This document shows, piece after piece, positions 18,225 to 27,232 of a DNA stretch of 64,000 nt. The notes below the pieces were generated by a model. It worked only from the letters and a program-made list of their open reading frames with translations, did no database searches and was not told the origin of the DNA. How positions within the stretch are numbered: position 1 is the stretch's first letter; every line of letters starts with the position of its first letter. The stretch comes from a virus. The translations under genes and the position numbers were made by a program. The DNA is taken from the IMG/VR virus record IMGVR_UViG_3300046461_000342, positions 1 to 64,000 of that record. The stretch is one strand, 5' to 3'.

Positions 18225-21200
18225 ATGGCACGCCTTGAATCCGTTGCAATCGGCGGCTACTTTCCTACCCCGGGCCACCTGATCCCGCGTATCGCACACC
18301 TCGTGAAACCCTACCTGGGTAAAGACACCCAGGTGTCGTTCATGGACCCGTGTGCGGGCGACGGCGAAGCCATACACGCGTTGATGAAGTCGCTGTCAAA
18401 AGGGGCGTCGTCACGTCTCTACGCCTGCGAGATGGAAAGCACTCGTTATGAGGTGCTTCGGTCGACGGGCGGCATGATCAAGCATGCGTTGCACAGTGAC
18501 GCGTTCCGAATCACTTACAAGCGGGGCACGGGGATCTCGCTGTTGTACCTCAATCCGCCCTACGACACAGACAAGGTGCACGGGCGACTCGAAAACAAGT
18601 TCCTCGTTCGCTTCACTGGCGCGCTCGCGGACCAAGGGATCCTGCTTTTCGTGGTGCCGTTCTACGCCTTGAAGGCTTCCGCGACTGAGCTCGCCACGCA
18701 CTACCATAACCTCCACTGCTTCAAGTTCCCCGATCAGGACTTCGACGCGTTCAAACAGGTCGTCCTATTTGCCCAACGTGTCGAGGCTCGCATGCAGCCA
18801 GACCCGAAGATCGTGAGCCAGGTCGAGCGCTTCGCGACGGGCAAAGGGCTTCCCGAGCTCCCGCGTTTTGGGGATGCGCCGCTGGCGGCAATGCCTGAAG
18901 TTGCTCGCCATGGGGATATCCTGACCGAGTGGAAGGAGCGCCCGGCGGATGTCGCGGGGTTGCTCAAGAAAGTCAGGCCGTGGGTGCAGACGGGGCGCAA
19001 CGGCTCTTGGGTCAGGGTCCCGGGGATACTTCCAGAGCTCCCGCTCGATGAGCTGCTGCTTCGCACGTACCCCGTGGCCACGCCGCCTAGGCCGGCGCAT
19101 ATCGCGAGTGGTATCGCGTCGGGGATATTCAATGGCTCGCGCGTAACCTCCGATGATGCGACGCTGCCGCCGCTGCTGGTCAAGGGAGTCTTTACTCAAG
19201 AATACCGGACCGTTGAAGAGAAGCAGGACAAGCACGGCGAGGTCAAAGCGTGGGTTCAAGTTCAGCAACCCAAGCTTGACGTCACGGTCCTCGACCTCTC
19301 GACTTACCAGTACCGTACGTTGAACAGCGAAGGGGACTTCGCGGGGACGATCGACACGCTATCGGTGTCGGGGTTGCTCAAGCACTACGGCAACAGCCTC
19401 ACGCGTGTCATGGAGCAACAGTGTCCGATCCTGTACGACCCTCGACGGGATCGTGACTCGATCCCACTGGCACCTACGGCACGGACTCCTTTCCTGGCGC
19501 AACAGGACGCCGCGAAGGCGCTCGTGATGCTGCTCGGCGGTCACGGGTTACCCATTAGGAAACGGCGCGGCAAGTCTGCCTTCTTGCTCGGCGAGATCGG
19601 GTCGGGCAAGACCACGGTCGCCCTGGTGGTCGCCAAAACTGTCGGCTCTAAACGCCCGCTTGTGGTGTGTCCGCCTCATCTTTTGAAGTCCTGGTCGGAT
19701 GAAGTTGCCGCTGTCATCCCGGAAGCCGAAGTCAGGATCCTGACCGAGGTGAGTGAGCTCGAGGCGGTCGCGCGAGACACATCCGAGCGGATGATCATCT
19801 CGGTTCTGTCTCGAGAAACCGCCAAGCTTGGCCACGGCTGGATCAGTGTTGGCGACATTTGCCCGCGGTGCGGGGCACTCACGCCCACGGAGGACCACGC
19901 CAAAAAACGGACCCGCTGCGAGGCAAAGACTCTGCACGGCACGGGCGTGATCTCTCGCACGGTCCTGCAGCTGGTGCATTACTTGAAGCGGTTCGCTCCG
20001 GGTAACGACACCATCGAGAGCCTGGTTAAGCAGCGCTGGGGCTTGCGCTCGCTGGCATGGCACAAGGACAACGTTCAGGCGTTCGCCGGGTTGCCTAGCG
20101 GCTACTTGGACGCCGCGATCGAACAGCTCAAGAGTACCGCGCAAGCGGACGAAGCTGCGAACGAGTCTCTCCGGCGTGCCATCGCTTGGTCCTTGGTTGC
20201 CTTGAATGACCAGACCAAGACGGCCGATATGGCCGACTATTTTCTAAAGCAGATCATCTACTCGGATCAGGAGTTCGGCCGTCAACTGCTCCATCTCTTG
20301 ACTCCCGGCTGCGCGCTACAGACCGAGCTGGTGGCGCGGCACCGTAAACCGTCGGCTACGACAATCTACAACCCTTGGACGGGTTTTGAGAGCTCGGTCG
20401 AGGATGTTAAGAATGGTGCGACCCATGTCAGGGTCCTAGACCTCGGGGTGTCCTGGGAGGGCGGGAAGCTCAAGCTTGGCGGTGTGGAGGCCACCAGTCT
20501 AGAGGCTTGTTGCCGGGCAACCCGCGCTCTCACGTCTCGTTCTAATCTCCATTGGGGGGCCGAGTGTGGCGAGTTTCTGTTTCAGGCCGTGCCAGAACCA
20601 CGGCGCATTGCCCTCGCAAAGCACATTCAGACCCGCTATCCCTCGACGTTCGATTTCCTGGTCTTGGATGAGTGTCACGAGTACGGATCAGAGTCGTCGG
20701 CTCAAGAGAAGTCCGCTCACCGGCTCACGGGGCTGGCACTGCCTACGATTCAGATGTCCGGGTCAATCATGAATGGTTACGCCGAACACCTATTCATGAC
20801 CATGTGGTCGTGTTCTACGGCGTTTCGGGCTGAGTTTTCACGGGCCGACAAGCAGCGCTTCATCGATCGCTACGGCTACCGCAAGCGTCTCGTAACGGAG
20901 CGCTCGGATAAAGACGATGAAGTGATCACCTTCGGGGCAGTCTCGGATCGCGTGACGACCACGGAGAGGGTGATCGGCAACGCTCCCGGTGTTCTGCCGC
21001 TGTTCCTGCTGCGGCACTTGTTGCCGATCTCCGTGACTCTACACAAGGCCGATCTAGCTCTGGACTTGCCGCAGTGCATCCAGGAGCGGCACCTTATCGA
21101 GCCGGGGCCGGTTCTTAAGGCGCGCTACGACAGGCTCAAGAGCGAGTTGATCGCGCGTATCAAAAAGGATAAGTTCACTCCCGATCTGTCGGGTAAGCTC

Positions 21201-21986
21201 TTCGGCCAGCTGGCGGAGTTTCCCAGCTTCTTGGATCGGGCCACGGTTGACTTGGGTAACTCCGATTCGGGTGCCTATGAGATCAGGTACCCGAAATCAG
21301 CGAGCGGCGAGCTGGTCACTTCTCAAGAAGGGCTACCGGCGAGTACCATCCTGCCTAAAGAGCAGTGGATGCTCGATCGCATCAAGAGCGAGCTCGCGGA
21401 GGGGCGTAACGTCATGGTGTTCCCATGGCACGTTAGCTTGTTGCCCCGTATCGCGGGGCTCATCTCTGCCGCCATCGGCGAGAAGGTCCCGATTCTGTAC
21501 GCCGATAAGGTCGGGACGGCCAAGCGGCAGGAGTGGATCACTAAGAATGTGGTCAAGAAGAAGGCGCGCGTGCTGGTTACGAATCCGGTCGCCATTCAGA
21601 CCGGTCTCAACAACCTGGTGCATTTTTCCACCGAGATCTGGCTGGAGAACCCGACCTGTAACCCCTTGATTTACCGTCAAGCGACGGGCCGTGTTGACCG
21701 TATCGGACAGGACAAAGAAACCCGGATCCTGTTTGCCATCTACAAAGACACGTTGCAGGAGCAACTACACGAGCTCCTGCTCCACAAGGTGGCGGTCAGC
21801 ACCGCCACGGACGGATTGGATCCCGAGTCCTCGTTGCTCGCTTCCGGTGTCGGGCCGGACAACTACCTGACCGGGCTCAGTATTGGTAAGCAGCTGTGGG
21901 CAATGCTGTCGAGCGGCACGGTGGCGGAAGCAAAGCCGACGAAGCGTGCAAAGGCTCGGAACGTGGCGACCGCCGTCAATCGCTAA
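18225..21986 (+). CDS. Fused N6-adenine methyltransferase and SNF2-like helicase
   Basis: A 1253-residue fusion. Residues 1-200 are a class I DNA methyltransferase, with motif I DPCAGDGEA (about 40-48) and catalytic NPPY (about 110-113). A superfamily 2 helicase follows: Walker A GEIGSGKTT (about 456), a four-Cys CPRC...C zinc-like loop (about 546), DECH (about 813) and motif VI RQATGRVDRIGQ (about 1150), the last typical of SNF2 proteins. The methylase end resembles proteins from mobile elements and the layout recalls methylase-helicase fusions such as phage P1 DarB, an anti-restriction protein carried in the virion. A role in DNA modification, anti-restriction or replication is likely. There is no nuclease motif. 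Confidence 0.85.
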   Translation: MARLESVAIGGYFPTPGHLIPRIAHLVKPYLGKDTQVSFMDPCAGDGEAIHALMKSLSKGASSRLYACEMESTRYEVLRSTGGMIKHALHSDAFRITYKRGTGISLLYLNPPYDTDKVHGRLENKFLVRFTGALADQGILLFVVPFYALKASATELATHYHNLHCFKFPDQDFDAFKQVVLFAQRVEARMQPDPKIVSQVERFATGKGLPELPRFGDAPLAAMPEVARHGDILTEWKERPADVAGLLKKVRPWVQTGRNGSWVRVPGILPELPLDELLLRTYPVATPPRPAHIASGIASGIFNGSRVTSDDATLPPLLVKGVFTQEYRTVEEKQDKHGEVKAWVQVQQPKLDVTVLDLSTYQYRTLNSEGDFAGTIDTLSVSGLLKHYGNSLTRVMEQQCPILYDPRRDRDSIPLAPTARTPFLAQQDAAKALVMLLGGHGLPIRKRRGKSAFLLGEIGSGKTTVALVVAKTVGSKRPLVVCPPHLLKSWSDEVAAVIPEAEVRILTEVSELEAVARDTSERMIISVLSRETAKLGHGWISVGDICPRCGALTPTEDHAKKRTRCEAKTLHGTGVISRTVLQLVHYLKRFAPGNDTIESLVKQRWGLRSLAWHKDNVQAFAGLPSGYLDAAIEQLKSTAQADEAANESLRRAIAWSLVALNDQTKTADMADYFLKQIIYSDQEFGRQLLHLLTPGCALQTELVARHRKPSATTIYNPWTGFESSVEDVKNGATHVRVLDLGVSWEGGKLKLGGVEATSLEACCRATRALTSRSNLHWGAECGEFLFQAVPEPRRIALAKHIQTRYPSTFDFLVLDECHEYGSESSAQEKSAHRLTGLALPTIQMSGSIMNGYAEHLFMTMWSCSTAFRAEFSRADKQRFIDRYGYRKRLVTERSDKDDEVITFGAVSDRVTTTERVIGNAPGVLPLFLLRHLLPISVTLHKADLALDLPQCIQERHLIEPGPVLKARYDRLKSELIARIKKDKFTPDLSGKLFGQLAEFPSFLDRATVDLGNSDSGAYEIRYPKSASGELVTSQEGLPASTILPKEQWMLDRIKSELAEGRNVMVFPWHVSLLPRIAGLISAAIGEKVPILYADKVGTAKRQEWITKNVVKKKARVLVTNPVAIQTGLNNLVHFSTEIWLENPTCNPLIYRQATGRVDRIGQDKETRILFAIYKDTLQEQLHELLLHKVAVSTATDGLDPESSLLASGVGPDNYLTGLSIGKQLWAMLSSGTVAEAKPTKRAKARNVATAVNR

Positions 21987-22009
21987 CAGGGCGGGGGGAC
22001 GTTGAATCG

Positions 22010-22050
22010 ATCAGGGCGGGGCGCGCTATGCGTCCCGCCCTGATTGCGTT
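22010..22050 (+). terminator. Strong hairpin after the helicase gene
   Basis: An 11-base perfect inverted repeat (ATCAGGGCGGG with CCCGCCCTGAT) around a 13-base loop begins 24 bases after the helicase stop and is followed by TGCGTTT. The T tract is short, so termination is likely but not certain. Confidence 0.6.
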
Positions 22051-22122
22051 TGGAGACCGTCGAGCTCGACGTGCCCAAACGCGACCCGGCGTTGACGGAT
22101 CCTTCGTTCGGATCCCTCAAGC

Positions 22123-22554
22123 GTGAGCCCCAAGCAGGCATACAAAAAACGCACCAAAGGCGTCCCGGTCAAAAACAAGGATACGGGGCGCACGGTCTAC
22201 GTCTTGCCAGAGACGCTCAAGGAGAACCCGAGTGACTTCGGCAAGGTTCCGAAGGACCGGGCGGGCGACCCACGCTGGCGAGGCAAAGCAAAGCCTCCCA
22301 GACGCCCCAGGAAGCCCGATAAGCCCGAGGTGCCACGCAAGTCACCCCCAGCCCCGATCCACCCCCAGGACGAAAAGAAGCCGTTCAAGCTCACCGAGCC
22401 CGTCGTCGAGGTGCCCGAGGTCAAGCCCATGAAGGTGCCCGAGCCTTCACCGAAGCGCCGGTGGAAAAAGCTCAAGAAGTTTTCCCCCGTAGTCACAGCT
22501 TCCGCTAGGGCAGTCCTTTGGCGTTACCTAGAGGCCATGAAGCGGGAAGCGTGA
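22123..22554 (+). CDS. Basic proline-rich small protein
   Basis: A 143-residue frame from GTG 22123. It is very rich in Lys, Arg and Pro (PRRPRKPDKPEVPRK and PSPKRRWKKLKKF), with a short helical C-terminus. No fold is recognised. It could bind nucleic acid or be a flexible virion linker. It converges with, and overlaps by 27 bases, the minus-strand gene that ends at 22528. The start codon is a guess because there is no clear ribosome site. Confidence 0.5.
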   Translation: MSPKQAYKKRTKGVPVKNKDTGRTVYVLPETLKENPSDFGKVPKDRAGDPRWRGKAKPPRRPRKPDKPEVPRKSPPAPIHPQDEKKPFKLTEPVVEVPEVKPMKVPEPSPKRRWKKLKKFSPVVTASARAVLWRYLEAMKREA

Positions 22555-22824
22555 CGGTGGCGGATTCTTGATAGACCTCCACCCGGGTGCTACGCCGGTG
22601 GCAGACACGTGAACGAGTTGCCGCGGTGCGCCTCGAGTCGTGTCGACTACCAAAGAAATCACCTTGTACTCGCCGGACACACAGAGTTCTTCGGTCCGAC
22701 CAGAGTTTCGCCGTTGAAGGTTGAATCGTAGTTCCAGCCTGTCCCCTAGCCTAAGCAGTGGCAAATCCATGCGTACCTTGGGCTCTCCCAAGACATCCGA
22801 GAGGGTCAAAAAAGCAGGGGTCAT
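22528..22824 (-). CDS. Small conserved-type protein, minus strand
   Basis: About 98 residues from ATG 22824, reading MTPAFLTLSDVLGEP. It contains LRLGDRLELRFNLQRRNSGRTEEL followed by a VSGEYKVISL strand, the alternating pattern of a small beta-barrel. The sequence looks coding and has few rare residues. The function is unknown. Its promoter side faces the gene-free region at 22825-23600, and GGTGTA lies upstream on the same strand. Confidence 0.55.
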   Translation of the reverse strand: MTPAFLTLSDVLGEPKVRMDLPLLRLGDRLELRFNLQRRNSGRTEELCVSGEYKVISLVVDTTRGAPRQLVHVSATGVAPGWRSIKNPPPSRFPLHGL

Positions 22825-22869
22825 GGTCGAATTAGTACACCAGGGCGCCGCCCCACGGTGTACGGGGAT

Positions 22870-23215
22870 GATAACCCGTGGCCGCACGGGTCTAGGTCCT
22901 AAGCCCCTTGGTCACCGCGGTGACCCCATCAACCTGAGAGCTTACTCGGGATCTGAGAGGAAAGGCCTCGTTGCTCCAACCGACGCTTACGAGGGTCGGA
23001 TGCTTCGAACACCGCCAGAGTAGATAAGCACTACAAGGTGTTCGATGGTTATGGGTACCCAGGGGATCGTTCTTCCCCAGAGACAGGGTATCCCAGCTAA
23101 GTAGGCTGAGAGAGTCTGAACGTATCCCTAAGAGATAAGACTTTCCCCTTAGACAGAAGAGATCTTTAGTTCTTTTCCACTCTAGGGTTAGCTGAAGTTG
23201 GAGTTACTCAAAATC
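22870..23215. ncRNA. Candidate large structured RNA
   Basis: No convincing gene lies here, but inverted repeats are dense and nested: ACCCGTG/CACGGGT with a GCCG loop (22874-22891), a 16-base palindrome GGTCACC-GC-GGTGACC (about 22910), CCTCGT/ACGAGG (22967-22994), CGAACACC/GGTGTTCG (23006-23044), TGGGTACCC/GGGTATCCCA (23052-23095) enclosing GGGGA/TCCCC, and CAGCTAA/TTAGCTG (23094-23194). Folding by eye gives a multi-arm RNA on either strand. Large phages often carry big structured RNAs such as GOLLD or ROOL, but I cannot match it to one. Confidence 0.45.
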
Positions 23216-23515
23216 CCAGTCCCACCGCTCATCTCAGAACTGCCTCTCTTTCAACTCCTCCATCAACCCATGATTCACTTCAACCAAATCAACCAGCTCA
23301 AGAAGCAACGCGTTCTCAACTCACGATAAGAAGACCGGCTCCCGCTACTCCTTCAAATCAACCGACACAATCGACTCAACCAAATCATCCGACACCGAGA
23401 GAAACAGCTTCAATGAGTTCACCTGCTCCCTCCCGCTAAACACAAAACATTCACAATCATCCTTTTGGTCACACGAGTGATCCACTTCGTTCAGGTCTTC
23501 GTTGACACACTTCAC
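23204..23515 (-). pseudogene. Possible decayed minus-strand gene
   Basis: Reading the minus strand from GTG 23515, one frame gives protein-like sequence (about 56 residues ending in SIVSVDLKE) but meets TAG at 23347-23345, TGA at 23323-23321 and TGA at 23236-23234 before TAA at 23206-23204. Between the stops the frame still reads well (VENALLLELVDLVEV and DERWDWDFE), and Trp at the two TGA sites and Gln at the TAG would be natural. The plus strand is strongly G-poor here. Decay by transitions is the simplest view, but the skew could also create a false coding look. Confidence 0.3.
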
Positions 23516-23602
23516 TCGACTTCGTAGAGATGTTTCCCAGAGACCGATTCGCCCGAGTTTGAGTCAGCTGAGCTGAGTCAATCGACGTTCTTAGAGAAAG
23601 CT

Positions 23603-24568
23603 ATGATGTCGTCCGAGCGATTCATCGTCCCGAGTTCTTACCCAGAGCTTCAAAGGCTGTATGGATCACACATCAAAAAGCTTCTTCAGCGATCAAACCA
23701 AGTGGAGAGTAACTTCGAGGATCTTCACAGCTACGTGTGGGTAAAAATCTTGGAAGCCCGCCTCTTAGAGCGATTTGAGGCTCACCTTCAAAAGCAAACA
23801 CCAAAGGTGCTCACAGCGATCGGAGCTTGTGACCTTCTTGGGGTGAGCTGGTTTCAATGGGTTCAGGCGGCAAAGGCGTACCACACCGGCAAATGCCGGG
23901 TGTGGATGCCAACGCCGGTGAACATCGCGGACTTCAGGATTCGAGGGGTCGATTGGCTCACCGCCAAGGACGCATGCTTTGCCTATGAAGATGTGATCGC
24001 GCTCACATGGGGAGAGATCATCAAGGGGAAGCTTCGGTACCCGTTTAAGGTCTGGGGGCTGGATGTAAAAGATGGCGGCATCTATGGGATGAGTCGCCCC
24101 GAGGGGAATGCAAAGATCCCTGAGCCGCGAGCGACCCAGAGCCAGTTCAAAAATTACTTGACCACGGCAGTCCTCAATCACTACGCGAATTTCTGTCGCA
24201 CCCTCAAGCGACGCCACAAGGAGCGCCCCCAAGCGCTTCGCGGGCAGGAGGGGGACGCGATACCTTGGGAGGATACCTTGGAGGAGGTGAGGCAAGCGCC
24301 CCCCGAGGTGAAGATCGCTTTGAGCGAGGCTCGAGCTCTGCTCGCTGAGACCCTTCAATCGTGCCTCGTGGCGTTTGGGGTCCCACCAGACGGCACTGCT
24401 GAAGAGCGGGTCTTCGCCCAACTTCAGGAGGGGGCGACGCTACCGCAGGCGCTCAGGGGGGCCGGCTTCCCAATACGAGTGCGCAAGTCTGTGATCAGAT
24501 CCATCCAGCTGGGCGGGGGCTTGCCCGCTGACGACGTGATCGAAAGCGATGAAGCCGCTGAGGGGTGA
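23603..24568 (+). CDS. Divergent sigma-70-like factor 1
   Basis: A 321-residue protein. The N-terminal segment YPELQRLYGSHIKKLLQR...NFEDLHSYVWVKILEARLLERF resembles sigma region 2.1-2.2, which docks on core RNA polymerase. A second segment, FKNYLTTAVLNHYANFCRTLKRRHKER (about 178-205), resembles region 2.3-2.4, which reads the -10 element. Between them lies a lineage-specific insert that includes an HTH-like stretch. The C-terminal 90 residues could hold a weak region 4. It would redirect host polymerase to phage promoters. The similarity is distant, so the call rests on the pattern of helices. Confidence 0.55.
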   Translation: MMSSERFIVPSSYPELQRLYGSHIKKLLQRSNQVESNFEDLHSYVWVKILEARLLERFEAHLQKQTPKVLTAIGACDLLGVSWFQWVQAAKAYHTGKCRVWMPTPVNIADFRIRGVDWLTAKDACFAYEDVIALTWGEIIKGKLRYPFKVWGLDVKDGGIYGMSRPEGNAKIPEPRATQSQFKNYLTTAVLNHYANFCRTLKRRHKERPQALRGQEGDAIPWEDTLEEVRQAPPEVKIALSEARALLAETLQSCLVAFGVPPDGTAEERVFAQLQEGATLPQALRGAGFPIRVRKSVIRSIQLGGGLPADDVIESDEAAEG

Positions 24569-24583
24569 GTTAGTGCTTTTGTG

Positions 24584-24595
24584 CCCCTGCAGGGG
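24584..24595. repeat. 12-base palindrome between the sigma-like genes
   Basis: CCCCTGCAGGGG sits between the stop of the first sigma-like gene and the start region of the second. It could be an operator or a weak hairpin. It contains the AGGGG that would serve as a ribosome site for ATG 24598. Confidence 0.35.
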
Positions 24596-24597
24596 TA

Positions 24598-25431
24598 ATG
24601 GAACGCGTCGCACAGCTGATTAGGACCGCCGCACAGATCCGGCGCATGATTTGGGCCTCCCTCCCTTTATGGGAGCGCTTCGCACAGGTCGTATGCCGAC
24701 TAGCCAGTAGCACAACCGACGCTTTCGGCGTCGCCATGTACGGCCTGTTCGTTGAGAACGGGGTCGAGGGGATGCCGGCGATCAATGGGAAGCCCGCGAG
24801 TGAGTGGGTCGCGCAGCATTCTGTGAACCGCTTGCCGGCGGCCTACGGCCGCGAGTTCGGCAAGAAGGCGTTCTTGTCGCTGATGCGCAAGTACCACAAG
24901 CCAGAGATCGTCGAGGACATCCTGAGCGCGTTCCTGGTGAAGTTCATGGGGAAGGCGGACCAGTACATCAAAGCCGGCACTTCGCTCCGGCAGGCTGAGG
25001 CCTACGTCATGCGCAGTCTGTACAACGACGGGATCAACCTTCTGCGGCGGAAGCGGTTCGAGCTCGGTGAGTCGACTCTGCGGCGTGATGATGAAGATGA
25101 AGGGCCTGGGTTCCTCGATCGATCTCCGAGCCAAGGCATGGAGCCAGGGGACGAGGAAACCGTCCTAGACTCTCCCGAGATGAAAGCGAAGCTCCGTCGC
25201 ATTCACCCGTCGGCCGAGCAGTACGTTCGGCTCTTGATGGAAGGCTTTAGCGATGTTGAGATCCTTGGTAACCCTGCACGGGGGAAGCCGTCGATGCTGG
25301 ACCATGCGACGAATGCGTCGGGCGGCCCGCTAACGGCGACGGCTTGGGTCCGATACAAGAAGCTCATCTTCCAAGCGATCAAGGGCGAGTATCCGGCGAT
25401 GGTCGAGGAGTTGGAGGATGCTGCGGAGTAG
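24598..25431 (+). CDS. Divergent sigma-70-like factor 2
   Basis: A 277-residue frame. The segment EIVEDILSAFLVKFMGKADQYI followed by EAYVMRSLYNDGINLLRRKRFE resembles sigma region 2 (core binding, then DNA reading), as in ECF-type factors. An acidic linker (RRDDEDEGPGF) follows, then a helical C-terminus (EQYVRLLMEGFSDVEIL...GGPLTATAWVRYKKLIFQAIKGEY) that may be a region 4-like HTH. The start is uncertain: ATG 24598 has AGGGG only 2 bases away, while ATG 24736 (MYGLFVENGVEG) would give 231 residues. It follows another sigma-like gene, which suggests staged transcription. Confidence 0.55.
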   Translation: MERVAQLIRTAAQIRRMIWASLPLWERFAQVVCRLASSTTDAFGVAMYGLFVENGVEGMPAINGKPASEWVAQHSVNRLPAAYGREFGKKAFLSLMRKYHKPEIVEDILSAFLVKFMGKADQYIKAGTSLRQAEAYVMRSLYNDGINLLRRKRFELGESTLRRDDEDEGPGFLDRSPSQGMEPGDEETVLDSPEMKAKLRRIHPSAEQYVRLLMEGFSDVEILGNPARGKPSMLDHATNASGGPLTATAWVRYKKLIFQAIKGEYPAMVEELEDAAE

Positions 25432-25433
25432 CT

Positions 25434-27224
25434 ATGGCGCAGTCATCGTCGAGCCTGATTTACATCGCTGATAGTCCTGCTCTCCGGGTGGCAGAGCGCT
25501 TCCGTTTGGCGGCCGATGAGGTTGTGCCCAAGAAATGGTTTGCGACCAAGCTGGCCGAGCTGAAGGCACTCTTGAAGACCCCACATCACGAGAGCGCTCG
25601 GGCTTGGGGGTGGGTCATCGAAGATCGGCTGGTCTCGTACTTCAGGAAGTTTCAGTCCGAGTTCGATGCCATGGTTAGCAACGACCAGGCCCGTCTCGTG
25701 ATCAAGCGAGCGGTCGACTTTGCCATAGAGTATCTCGAGGCGGTGGCGGCCAAGCACAGAAGACAGGGTGAGCTGTCGTCGCAGTACTACGGCTCTGACG
25801 AGCAGCGGGACCCTGTCCGATCCTTGAAACAGTTTGGGTGGTCTGAGGTCACGTCGAGAATGGAGAAGGCTTGCCCGACCATTGCGGACCTCATCAAGTA
25901 TGAGTGGACGGTCGATCAGAGCGTCCTTGATAAGCTTGCGCAGAAGACCGTCAAGAAGGCGACGCCCGTTGAGATCGCGTCCATCATGGGTGACTCTGAC
26001 AGTGAGTGGCGCGTCAAGTGGGAGTTTCTCACGCGGGTCGGTTTCTATGCCGCGGCCGGCAAGGCTGCGAAGAAGAGCAAGCTCGACTGGAGCCCGCTGG
26101 AGTGGTTCGAGAAGACGCGCGAGATCTTCGAGGAGAACTACGGGCAAGGGCTGACAACCGCGTATCGGAACTTCGACCTGCTCGGCATGAAGATCGTGGT
26201 GGACGACTCGACCGTCATCGACAAAGAGGTCCGCGAATATATTGGCTACCTGAGGGAGGCACACGCACGGCTCAAGATCCGAGGTCTGGAGAGCGCGTGG
26301 TACGGGACCACGTTCATCAAGTGCAATGATTGCGGCGGTGCGAACCAGAACACGGGTGGCGGCGTTGGAGGCCATTACTTCATTGGTCCGGACACGGTCC
26401 GGATCTACTCTCGGCCGAGCACGTTCATTGTTGAGCTGGTTGTACACGAACTTGGTCACCGCTACTGGTTCAAGCAGATGCGGCCCGAGCAGCGCCATCG
26501 GTTCTCCGAGTTGGTGAAAGCTCGAACTGTTCCACGGCCCGCCAACGCTCCGAAGGATGTCGCGCTCTACAGCGAGAACCATCTCAGTAAGCCCAAGTAC
26601 CTGATACGGACTGCAGAGCGTGCTATCCTAGCGCTGGTCTCTGCAGTAGCGACAGGTGTCTCGACTCCCGAGGAGGAAGATGGGCACAGGAAACAGATTC
26701 GAGATCTTTCGTCGGACATAACCGACGCTCTGTCTGGGGTCCGCGGCTTGCGCGACGCCTTCAAGAACCCGGATGTTGAGAAGTTGAATAGAGCCACCTG
26801 GAGCGAGGGGGTCAGCGTCAGGTGGCATGCCGACGACCTCTCCAAGGTGAGGCCCGCGCAACGAGATCAGTGGGTCACTACCGCGAGAGTTCTGCTCAAG
26901 CAGTTGGTCGATAATGCCATGGCGACCCTTGACCTCGCGCTCAAGGTCCACAACGCGGAAGCGGAAGCTAAACTTGACCCCAAGTCCAAGGCTTGGCAGC
27001 AAAGTTACTTCGACAACCCAGCGCCGGTTGAGGCAGTGTCTGACTACGGGAAGAGCGACATCGATGAAGCCTTCGCCGAAGTGTTCGCGCACTACGTGCT
27101 GAACTACGACATCACGCGAGACCAGATGGAATCGTTCCGGTCGGTGTTGTCCAAGCCGGGCGCTCATCGCCGGGGTAACGTGGTTGAGCGCGTCGCGCAC
27201 CGCTTCCTTGTGGCAGTGGTGTAG
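25434..27224 (+). CDS. HExxH zinc metalloprotease-like protein
   Basis: A 596-residue protein. The ATG at 25434 has GGAG upstream and immediately follows the sigma-like gene. The motif VVHELGHRYWF (about residue 336-346) is a HExxH zinc site, and DEAFAEVFAHY (about 542-552) provides the likely third ligand Glu, as in gluzincins. CNDCGG near residue 300 adds a Cys pair. The N-terminal 250 residues are helical and unrecognised, and the C-terminus is helical. Phages use such proteases for head maturation or to act on host proteins. There is no signal peptide, so it is cytoplasmic or packaged. Confidence 0.7.
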   Translation: MAQSSSSLIYIADSPALRVAERFRLAADEVVPKKWFATKLAELKALLKTPHHESARAWGWVIEDRLVSYFRKFQSEFDAMVSNDQARLVIKRAVDFAIEYLEAVAAKHRRQGELSSQYYGSDEQRDPVRSLKQFGWSEVTSRMEKACPTIADLIKYEWTVDQSVLDKLAQKTVKKATPVEIASIMGDSDSEWRVKWEFLTRVGFYAAAGKAAKKSKLDWSPLEWFEKTREIFEENYGQGLTTAYRNFDLLGMKIVVDDSTVIDKEVREYIGYLREAHARLKIRGLESAWYGTTFIKCNDCGGANQNTGGGVGGHYFIGPDTVRIYSRPSTFIVELVVHELGHRYWFKQMRPEQRHRFSELVKARTVPRPANAPKDVALYSENHLSKPKYLIRTAERAILALVSAVATGVSTPEEEDGHRKQIRDLSSDITDALSGVRGLRDAFKNPDVEKLNRATWSEGVSVRWHADDLSKVRPAQRDQWVTTARVLLKQLVDNAMATLDLALKVHNAEAEAKLDPKSKAWQQSYFDNPAPVEAVSDYGKSDIDEAFAEVFAHYVLNYDITRDQMESFRSVLSKPGAHRRGNVVERVAHRFLVAVV

Positions 27225-27232
27225 CCCCACGG

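Noticed and set aside
22721-23023. Plus-strand 100-residue open frame
   Set aside because: It lies opposite the more convincing minus-strand gene and runs into the structured region; its composition is not protein-like.
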